From: JAAAOZ01 sp964496595
GTDB taxonomy: Bacteria; Chloroflexota; Anaerolineae; B4-G1; SLSP01
Direction: 5' to 3'
DNA: 29,887 nt
Assembly: GCA_964496595.1 (NCBI GenBank)
Contig: CAZCAI010000036.1
Span: forward strand, 1 to 29,887
This document shows positions 24,281-29,887 of the stretch, one piece after another. The translations under genes and the position numbers were made by a program. Position 1 is the first letter of the stretch, and every line of letters starts with the position of its first letter. The notes under the pieces are model-generated. The model was given only the letters and a program-made list of their open reading frames with translations. It searched no databases and was not told where the DNA came from.

Positions 24281-25321
24281 ATGATTCGAACGATGGGAAG
24301 CGGAGCGCGTCACCTGCTCGATTATTTGCAGTCGCTGGGGCAAGGCGGCGAGGTCGCCGAACTGTGGGCGGCGCTATGGGAAAATCCCTCCTTCGCTGCG
24401 TGGGTCGGCGCGTATAGCCGGGGGATCAAGAATGTGGAAGCGGGCGTGCGCGCGCTTTTGCGCGATCCGGGATGCGATCAGCAGATGGAGCCGGCCTTCT
24501 TCTGGCGCGCCATCGCTCAGGGCTTCGCGGAGGCTATGCAGCCGGAGATCAATGCGCGATGTCGGCGCTCGCTTGCTGCGTTGCGGGAGGTGGACACGCG
24601 CGGTATCGAGACGAAGGTCCTGGCCTACCTGCCGCCGGAGACGCCGCTGGGGATCGACTTGCACCTGACCGTCGATAACTTCAACGGCGGGATGTTTAGA
24701 GGGCGGCAGGTCTTCCTCAGTGTCCTCAAGATCCCGCCAGAGCGAGTTGCTGGCGTGGTGGAGGGCCTGGGCCACGAGTTCCATCACGTAGGAGCGAGTT
24801 ATTGGTTCGATCGCAACCCGCGCTTGCAGCAGCTTCGCCGCCAAAACGCGGCGGGGGAACTTAGCGCGCAGGTGATCGAGTACCTGGTTTCCGAGGGGCT
24901 AGCCAATGCCTTCTTCAGTCCCCAGGCGATAGAAGCGACGCCGGAAACGACGGAGGAGGCGCAAGCGCACAACGCGCGCGTGCGCGAACTGGAAGCCCGC
25001 TGGCCGGCCGGACTGCTCCAAGAGATCGAAGCGCTCCTGAGCGGCGCGTTGACCACGTCCGATCCAGAGGAGCTGGAACGACTGCGCGCGGCTTTCCAAT
25101 CTCTGAGCATCGACAGCTCCGGCGCTGGCCTGCCCGCCGGACACTTCGCCGCCGGGCGGATGGTGCAGCGGATTAGCGGGGTCTTGCCTCGCGAGCGCGT
25201 GATCGCGCTTGTGCAAGCGCCCTGGAAGCTCTTCGGCGCGTACAACGAGGTTGTTGGCGCGCAAGAACCTTGCTTCTCCGCCTCGCTGCTCGCCGAGGTG
25301 ACGCAACACCTCGAGCTATAA
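24281..25321 (+). CDS. Putative zinc-dependent peptidase, DUF5700-like
   Basis: A 346-residue soluble protein without signal peptide or membrane segment. It has HEFHH near residue 164 (the HExxH zinc motif) and, some 38 residues on, VSEGLAN, whose glutamate is a plausible third ligand, the arrangement of gluzincins. The pattern resembles the DUF5700 group of putative zinc proteases, but I am not sure of the family. The ATG at 24281 is preceded by GGAGG at 5 nt; the ATG at 24269 would put this site inside the gene. It follows truD in the same orientation. Its substrate is unknown. Confidence 0.65.
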   Translation: MIRTMGSGARHLLDYLQSLGQGGEVAELWAALWENPSFAAWVGAYSRGIKNVEAGVRALLRDPGCDQQMEPAFFWRAIAQGFAEAMQPEINARCRRSLAALREVDTRGIETKVLAYLPPETPLGIDLHLTVDNFNGGMFRGRQVFLSVLKIPPERVAGVVEGLGHEFHHVGASYWFDRNPRLQQLRRQNAAGELSAQVIEYLVSEGLANAFFSPQAIEATPETTEEAQAHNARVRELEARWPAGLLQEIEALLSGALTTSDPEELERLRAAFQSLSIDSSGAGLPAGHFAAGRMVQRISGVLPRERVIALVQAPWKLFGAYNEVVGAQEPCFSASLLAEVTQHLEL

Positions 25322-25354
25322 GGGCTGAGTCGGGGAGGATGAAAGAGGTAACCC

Positions 25355-25388
25355 GCCCCGAAGGGGGTTTTCGGACACCCTTCGGGGC
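25355..25388. terminator. Bidirectional terminator hairpin
   Basis: An 11-bp perfect inverted repeat (GCCCCGAAGGG at 25355-25365, complement at 25378-25388) lies between the convergent zinc-peptidase and C39-like genes. The loop carries a T-run (TTTT) rather than the flanks, so it may work in both directions with moderate strength. Confidence 0.7.
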
Positions 25389-25409
25389 TTGCTCTGAAAT
25401 TGTCTCAAC

Positions 25410-25871
25410 TCACTTTAAAAAGGCTGCCAGTTCAGCCATCTCGCTCCAGGATAAAAGAAACTCATCACGAGGGGCAGAGACTGGGCCTTGGCTCAGGGCC
25501 GGATCATAGTAGGTAGTGCGGTCAGGCCCAACGGTTACGACCAAAACGGTGTGCTGAGTGCGAATATCGCCCCAACCCGGTAAAGCAGGCGTCGTCGTCA
25601 AAGCAACAATGACAGCCGCTTTCTTATCCAGCGCGGCTACCAGCGCTTTCGCTCCACCCCATTCTGTGATCCGCACAGCATTCGCCCACTTTTGTAGGCG
25701 TTTCACCCGCGAGAAAGGCGTCCCAACCCCGATGCGCGTCTCCAAAACTTGAGCCACCTGTTCTTGAGTCACCTCGATGCCTAATTGAGCCAGCGCCATC
25801 TGCCCACAAGCGGGCAAGCAATATCCCAGGGTGAGTTGTTGAACGTGCGCGGGGTGATCAAGTAGCGGCAT
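25410..25871 (-). CDS. C39-like papain-fold cysteine peptidase, putative toxin partner
   Basis: A 153-residue protein with the pattern of a C39-like (papain-fold) peptidase. A glutamine near 11-12 and a cysteine at 18 lie in QQLTLGYCLPACGQMAL, then comes a histidine in TQHTVLVV and an aspartate in YYDPAL, giving a Cys-His-Asp set. C39 peptidases cut double-glycine leaders when fused to exporters, but this one is free-standing with no membrane domain. Its start overlaps the end of the Phd-like gene by 14 bp, so the pair is coupled as in toxin-antitoxin operons. The pair is more AT-rich than the flanking genes. Peptidase activity and toxicity are both inferred. It could also be an inactive binding domain, or simply a housekeeping protease. 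Confidence 0.7.
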   Translation of the reverse strand: MPLLDHPAHVQQLTLGYCLPACGQMALAQLGIEVTQEQVAQVLETRIGVGTPFSRVKRLQKWANAVRITEWGGAKALVAALDKKAAVIVALTTTPALPGWGDIRTQHTVLVVTVGPDRTTYYDPALSQGPVSAPRDEFLLSWSEMAELAAFLK

Positions 25872-26304
25872 TGGCGTCGGTTACCAGGGATTTGACTTGT
25901 TCTAGCACTTCGGTGCGCTCCTCCTCGGTCAGCGACACTGCCCCCGTGTGCGCATCCACCGTCACGACAGTCACAAGCGTGCCATCGAAAAGGCGATAGG
26001 GGACGCGCCAATGTGGCTCGGGCTTGGGCGCCCAGATGGGATCGGCGCTGCTCAACGCGCAGCCGACCAAATCGCCAAAGAGAGCTTGGTCGGCGGCTCG
26101 ACGCGCTTCTCCGGCAGATATTTGTTCTCGCTTCGCCAACAGCCTCTGATAGCGCTCATAACTTTCGACACTCATCAGCACCGCCATAGGCTCCCCATCC
26201 TGCTCCAAGACAACAGGATGACTGAGATCAACTGCCGAGGTCAATGAAGTCAATGAAGTTATGTAGTCCGCTGCGGTCTCTTTTATCTGCTTCGATTCAC
26301 TCAT
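25858..26304 (-). CDS. Phd/YefM-like antitoxin with extra PepSY-like C-terminus
   Basis: A 148-residue protein, longer than the usual 80-90-residue antitoxins. Residues about 28-60 (HPVVLEQDGEPMAVLMS, then VESYERYQRLLAKRE) match the Phd/YefM core that binds the operon's own promoter. The C-terminal part, about 95-130, reads PHWRVPYRLFDGTLVTVVTV then DAHTGAVSLTEEER, resembling a PepSY-type domain, a fold found in peptidase propeptides and inhibitors. If so, the C-terminus could restrain the C39-like peptidase encoded next. The ATG at 26304 has AGGAG 12 nt upstream, a long spacing. The gene has its own strong promoter and overlaps the peptidase gene. Confidence 0.7.
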   Translation of the reverse strand: MSESKQIKETAADYITSLTSLTSAVDLSHPVVLEQDGEPMAVLMSVESYERYQRLLAKREQISAGEARRAADQALFGDLVGCALSSADPIWAPKPEPHWRVPYRLFDGTLVTVVTVDAHTGAVSLTEEERTEVLEQVKSLVTDANAAT

Positions 26305-26338
26305 AGCTCTGAGTACTCCTTAATCATGACTTGATTTC

Positions 26339-26368
26339 ATTATAACCCGGCACGTTACTTCTTGCCAA
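26339..26368 (-). promoter_or_regulatory. Promoter of the Phd-like/C39 operon
   Basis: On the minus strand TTGGCA (26368-26363, 5/6) and a perfect TATAAT (26344-26339) are spaced by 18 bp. The leader would be about 28 nt. Phd-type proteins usually repress their own promoter, so an operator is expected here. Confidence 0.65.
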
Positions 26369-26422
26369 ATTTTGATAGACACCCACACCCTAAACAGACC
26401 TGGAAGGTTCGCGTTTCTACGT

Positions 26423-26428
26423 TATAAT
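26423..26428 (+). promoter_or_regulatory. -10 element just before the glycosyltransferase start
   Basis: A perfect TATAAT sits 10 bp before the ATG at 26439. Initiation about 7 nt downstream would fall at 26435-26436, leaving a leader of only a few bases. No ribosome site precedes the ATG. The -35 is poor. Confidence 0.45.
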
Positions 26429-26438
26429 GCTTTTCATT

Positions 26439-28298
26439 ATGACTACGAAAACGATGACATCAATAATACCGCAGACGATAACGAAAAAGCACTTGGGATG
26501 GCTGGTGATCGCGTTGGGCTTAGGCGCCGACGCGGCGATCCTTGTATTAGGGCGCTTGGGCGGCGGGCAATGGAGCGGGATCGGGCCGGTGGAACGCACG
26601 ATGCTCCTGGCGGGCCTGGGCGTCGCGGCGCTGGGCGCGCCGCTGCTGCTCTGGGGCGGCGATGCGCCGGCCGCGCGCGTGACGGAGCCGCGCTACGCCG
26701 CGCAGCTCCCCGCGCCGGCCTCACAACGCGAGCGCGCGCTGCGCTGGCTGGGACGCGGCCTGGCGGCGCTGGCCGTGATCGCTTTCTTGGGCTACTTAGC
26801 CGTCTACGTCACCTACGCCGTCGATCTCTTCCGCTGGCCCTACGACTACGACCAGGGCGAGAGCTTCGAGCTGTACGACGCGGTGCTCCACAGCCAGGGG
26901 AAATGGCCCTATCGCGATAGCAACACCTACCCCTTCTACGCCTCGAACTATCCGCCCGTCTTTCACCTGCTGATGATCCCCCTCTTCCCCATCTTCGGGC
27001 CGACGCTGTTGGCGGGCCGCGTCCTCTCGTTTACGATCACGCTGCTCACCGCCGGCCTTATCGGCTGGACGGTGCGGCGGCGCACCGGCGGCATCTTCCT
27101 GCCCGCGATGGCGGCGCTGGCCTACCCGGCCTCCAACTTCGTCTACCACGTCGGGCCGCTCTGCCGCCAGCAATTGACGATGGTCTTCTTCGAGACGCTG
27201 GCCGTTTTCTTCATCGCCGGCGTCTATAACGAAAATGGGGAGACATCCGGCAAGATGCGGCTTCGTCCCCTGCTTTTGGGATTAGGCTGTCTGCTCCTGG
27301 CCGGCTACACCAAACAGTTGGCCGTCTTCACGGCGGCGGCGGTCTTCGGCTATCTCTTCTTGCGCCGACCGCTGCGCGCTATCGCGTTGGCCGCCGGATT
27401 CGGCGCGGTCTTCGGCCTGATCTTCTTAAGCATCAACTGGGCCACCGATGGCCAATGGTGGCTCAACACCATCGCGGCGAACGTCAACGCCTACGAGATC
27501 CCGCGCTTGATCGGCCTGGCGCGCAACTGGTTCAAGATTCACCCGGTGTGGGTACTGCTGGCGGTGGGGATGATCGGCTACGAGGCTTACGTCGAGCGCC
27601 TCTCGATCTACGCGATCTGGTTTGTGAGCGGCGTGGGGATGGGCCTGCTTTCGGGGAAATGGGGCGCGGGCGAGGCCTACTGGGTCACCTCGGTGGCGGC
27701 GGCGATCATCCTCGCCGGCTTCGCGCTGGGCAGAGTCCGCGATGGGATCGCGGCCGCGCGGCCGCGCTGGGCATCGGCCTTCGCCGTGCTCGTGCCGCTG
27801 CTCTTCCTGGTGCAAGCCTCGCGCATGATCCATCTGCCGACGGAAGGGCCGGTGTGGGGCACAGTGGCGCGCGCGCTCAATCTGGAGGGAGAATCGGTCT
27901 ACGCGGATTACGCGTACTTCGATGCAGTGGGCTACACCCAAGTCGGCCACCTGATGCGACCGCGCGATTACGAGGGCGGCGCGAGGATCATGGCCTACGT
28001 CGAGGCGACGGACAAGCCCATCTTCAGCGAGGAGGCCGCGTTCTCGATGCGCGCGGGCAAGCAAGTGGTCACCAATCCCACCCAACTGCTCAACCTCTAC
28101 AACAACGGGCTGTTGGATACGACGGAGTTGGAGGCGATGATCCGCCAGGAGGCGTTCGGGTTGGTGATTATGCGCGCCCAATTCTACCCGCCGCCGGTGC
28201 TGGCGGCCATCGGGCAGCATTATGGCCTGGTTGAGCACGTGCCGATGAATGGCTTCAACTACATCATTATGCAGCCGTTGGGAAATCCGGTGGAGTGA
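26439..28298 (+). CDS. GT-C type membrane glycosyltransferase (GT39/ArnT-like)
   Basis: A 619-residue polytopic membrane protein with about a dozen hydrophobic segments. After the second segment, the external loop has YDYDQGESFELYDAVL and then NTYPFYASNYPPVFHLL, the acidic and YPP motifs of polyprenyl-phosphate-sugar-dependent GT-C enzymes. The C-terminal 130 residues form a soluble domain. Such enzymes add sugars to lipids, glycans or proteins at the outer face of the membrane. I place the start at 26439 because a perfect -10 overlaps the earlier ATG at 26427, which would not be transcribed. It converges with the LCP gene, which also acts in envelope assembly, but no wider polysaccharide cluster is visible. 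The acceptor is unknown. Confidence 0.82.
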   Translation: MTTKTMTSIIPQTITKKHLGWLVIALGLGADAAILVLGRLGGGQWSGIGPVERTMLLAGLGVAALGAPLLLWGGDAPAARVTEPRYAAQLPAPASQRERALRWLGRGLAALAVIAFLGYLAVYVTYAVDLFRWPYDYDQGESFELYDAVLHSQGKWPYRDSNTYPFYASNYPPVFHLLMIPLFPIFGPTLLAGRVLSFTITLLTAGLIGWTVRRRTGGIFLPAMAALAYPASNFVYHVGPLCRQQLTMVFFETLAVFFIAGVYNENGETSGKMRLRPLLLGLGCLLLAGYTKQLAVFTAAAVFGYLFLRRPLRAIALAAGFGAVFGLIFLSINWATDGQWWLNTIAANVNAYEIPRLIGLARNWFKIHPVWVLLAVGMIGYEAYVERLSIYAIWFVSGVGMGLLSGKWGAGEAYWVTSVAAAIILAGFALGRVRDGIAAARPRWASAFAVLVPLLFLVQASRMIHLPTEGPVWGTVARALNLEGESVYADYAYFDAVGYTQVGHLMRPRDYEGGARIMAYVEATDKPIFSEEAAFSMRAGKQVVTNPTQLLNLYNNGLLDTTELEAMIRQEAFGLVIMRAQFYPPPVLAAIGQHYGLVEHVPMNGFNYIIMQPLGNPVE

Positions 28299-28305
28299 AA
28301 GCGCA

Positions 28306-28399
28306 CCTTGCGAAGGTTAACCGGAGCCGCCTAGCAGATACATCTGCTGGTTTGCAGATGTGCCCCGAATTTCAGGCGCCCGCCGGAACCTTCGCAAGG
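28306..28399. repeat. Inverted-repeat-bounded element, copy 2
   Basis: A 94-bp unit bounded by perfect 13-bp inverted repeats (CCTTGCGAAGGTT at 28306-28318, complement at 28387-28399). It lies exactly between the stops of two convergent genes and ends 1 bp from the LCP stop. Inside, ACATCTGC (28340-28347) pairs with GCAGATGT (28354-28361), with an alternative pairing AGCAGAT/ATCTGCT nearby. It probably acts as a bidirectional terminator. Its ends match the element at 7060. Confidence 0.75.
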
Positions 28400-28400
28400 G

Positions 28401-29792
28401 TTACTCCTCCGGCTCGGTGAGCAGATCCGTCTGCGTCTCCGCGTAGTCCATCCCCAGGATTACCACCACGTCGTAATCGGCGGTGGGATTGGCGCCATTC
28501 ACCACAGCGGATTGGGGGAGATTCAGCAGGGAGCGGATCTTGGCCGCTGTGTGGGGCTTGTCGCGGTTGAGGATAATGAGCGAGGAGGTGTAGTCCTGTC
28601 GCTCCGCGTTATCGTAGGTCGCGACGGATAGGCCATTTGCTTCGAAGTACTCGGTCGTCACGTAGGCCAGGCCGCCAACCCCGGTCCCGTTGAGGATTGA
28701 GATCATCGCCTCTTCCTCCGCGACCGATTCAGCATTGTCGTCGCCGTTGTCATAACCGAAGATATCGTCGCGCACCTCGCGGATCTTATCCCGCAGCGGC
28801 ACCAGGATCATATCCCCCTCCGGCGTAGTTTTAAACAGCGTGCAGGACTCATCAATCACCCGAAAGTGAATCTCCTCCGGGTCGATCTCCACCGCCAGGT
28901 TCGCCAGCGCGATGATTTCGTCTAATTGCAAATTGGGATCGATTTTCACAGAATCCTCGATCATATTGACGATCTCCGGCGCGCGCTGCGCCAGCTTCGG
29001 CAGCATATTGAGGTCCGTGACCCGCTCTAAGATCGCCAGGATCACCTGCTGCTGCCGCCGGGCGCGGTCGAAATCCCCGCCGGTAGAGTGGCGCGTCCGC
29101 GCGTACTTGAGCGCCATCTCCCCATCGAAGTCGTGCGTTCCCGCCTCGATGTAGAGCGGATCGTAGCCATAGTTGTAATCGGGGTACTGGGGATCATCGA
29201 TGGTCTCCGGCACCTCGATCTCGATGCCACCGATGGCATCCACCAATTGCACGAAGCCCTGAAAATTCACCCGCACGAAGTGATCAACCTCGATACCTAA
29301 GTTGTATTCGACCGTCTCGACCGCCAGCGCTGTCCCGCCGCCGGGATGGTCGTAGGCGTCGCCGATAGCGTGCGCGGTGTTGATGCGTCCTTCTGTGTAG
29401 CCGGGGATGGGCACCCAGAGATCGCGCGGGATCGAGAGCACGCCGGCCTCCATCGTCACCGGGTCCAACGTGCCGACGATCATCGTATCGGTGCGCCAGT
29501 AATCATCCTCCTGCGCGCGCTCATCCACGCCCATGATCAAAACCGTGACCCGGTCGGTGCCTGTCCAGACGGGCAAAGTCTCGCCCTCCACCCGGCTGAC
29601 GTTAGGGCTGGCATCTTTGGTCTTCACGATGAAATCCGGCAGGATCTGCGATCCGGCGACCTGTTCCCGCACCTGCGTGAAGGTCACCCAGCCGGCCACA
29701 CCCGTGACGATCAGGAAGATAAGTACAATCCCGATTCTCATCAACAGGGGGGCGTAGGGCAGTTTTTGTTCCATTTTCTGTTTTTGTTCCAT
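28401..29792 (-). CDS. LCP (LytR-CpsA-Psr) family protein with LytR_C domain
   Basis: A membrane-anchored LCP-family enzyme of about 463 residues. A transmembrane helix (about 18-40) is followed by the LCP catalytic domain: VLIMGVDERA then YWRTDTMIVGTLDP, SIPRDLWVPIP, and KYARTRHSTGGDFDRARRQQ, which carry the conserved Asp/Arg residues that grip the polyprenyl pyrophosphate. LCP enzymes attach wall polymers to peptidoglycan. A LytR_C domain follows (about 345-440, ILNGTGVGGLA). The upstream frame reaches 29867, but its codons come from a 7-bp-period tract, so the real start is the ATG at 29792 or its duplicate at 29774. The two lie in a 12-bp direct repeat, and neither has a clear ribosome site. 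Confidence 0.93.
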   Translation of the reverse strand: MEQKQKMEQKLPYAPLLMRIGIVLIFLIVTGVAGWVTFTQVREQVAGSQILPDFIVKTKDASPNVSRVEGETLPVWTGTDRVTVLIMGVDERAQEDDYWRTDTMIVGTLDPVTMEAGVLSIPRDLWVPIPGYTEGRINTAHAIGDAYDHPGGGTALAVETVEYNLGIEVDHFVRVNFQGFVQLVDAIGGIEIEVPETIDDPQYPDYNYGYDPLYIEAGTHDFDGEMALKYARTRHSTGGDFDRARRQQQVILAILERVTDLNMLPKLAQRAPEIVNMIEDSVKIDPNLQLDEIIALANLAVEIDPEEIHFRVIDESCTLFKTTPEGDMILVPLRDKIREVRDDIFGYDNGDDNAESVAEEEAMISILNGTGVGGLAYVTTEYFEANGLSVATYDNAERQDYTSSLIILNRDKPHTAAKIRSLLNLPQSAVVNGANPTADYDVVVILGMDYAETQTDLLTEPEE

Positions 29793-29797
29793 ATTTA

Positions 29798-29846
29798 GAA
29801 TTGCGAATTGCGAATTGCGAATTGTGAATTGTGAATTGCGAATAGT
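29798..29846. repeat. 7-bp-period tract I (LCP 5' region)
   Basis: Seven heptamers in register, the longest and cleanest tract here. GAATT recurs at 29798, 29805, 29812, 29819, 29826 and 29833, with GAATA at 29840. Units are mostly GAATTGC with GAATTGT variants. It lies directly upstream of the LCP start and creates a spurious open N-terminal extension. Confidence 0.9.
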
Positions 29847-29887
29847 GCCAAGTGGCACCTTTGTCAAATCGAAGCCGAAACATCAGT

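Noticed and set aside
29798..29846. Tandem repeats as a CRISPR array
   Set aside because: Units are 7 bp with no spacers, and no cas genes are present; it is a short-period tandem tract.
29793..29867. N-terminal extension of the LCP protein reading IRNSQFT/IRNSQFA repeats
   Set aside because: These residues are the translation of the 7-bp tract; the membrane-anchor region and family homology begin at the MEQK segment, so the extension is not believed to be protein.

Overview
The window reads as chromosome from a GC-rich bacterium of the Chloroflexota, probably an Anaerolineae- or Caldilineae-like lineage. The reasons are indirect: high GC with rare-start (TTG/GTG) usage, a very large secreted protein ending in a YLPLV-type C-terminus that recurs in secreted proteins of that phylum, and the gene mix. 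No rRNA, tRNA or marker long enough to fix the taxonomy is present, so this is inference.

Layout. 1-6.9 kb (minus strand): a small housekeeping cluster (Sm/Hfq-like protein, TGS-domain GTPase, inorganic pyrophosphatase), then a 1273-residue secreted metallopeptidase-like/VWA/calcium-repeat protein and a PPOX-family flavoprotein. 7.1-20.1 kb (minus strand): a six-gene defence island transcribed right to left. A DUF499 ATPase, an ASCH-domain fusion protein and a DUF1156 DNA methylase come first. Then comes an AT-richer two-gene ATPase + HNH nuclease cassette of Septu (PtuA/PtuB) type, and last a PLD-nuclease/SNF2 helicase. The DUF499-DUF1156-helicase set matches a predicted anti-phage system (I believe the one called Hma, helicase-methylase-ATPase). 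The ATPase-HNH pair looks like a second defence module nested inside it, with a promoter-like sequence of its own. 20.4-22.8 kb (minus): an orphan lipoprotein with two fused solute-binding domains, then nadD. 23.2-25.3 kb (plus): truD and a putative zinc peptidase. 25.4-26.3 kb (minus): an overlapping pair, a Phd/YefM-like protein with an extra C-terminal domain and a C39-like cysteine peptidase. 26.4-28.3 kb (plus): a membrane GT-C glycosyltransferase that may be leaderless. 28.4-29.8 kb (minus): an LCP-family envelope protein.

Structure beyond genes. At least nine tracts with an exact 7-bp period, built from different unit sequences, lie mostly just upstream of starts or just past stops. 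One lies inside the DUF1156 methylase coding sequence, where a change of one or two units would shift the frame. Two elements of about 95 bp, bounded by 12-13 bp inverted repeats, sit at gene 3' ends; one supplies the last codons of the helicase. A further inverted-repeat element separates the ASCH and methylase genes inside the defence operon.

How it works together (inference). The methylase would mark self DNA. The DUF499 ATPase and PLD-helicase would detect or process unmodified DNA, and the ASCH protein could read a modified base or RNA. The ATPase-HNH pair would add an independent nuclease response.
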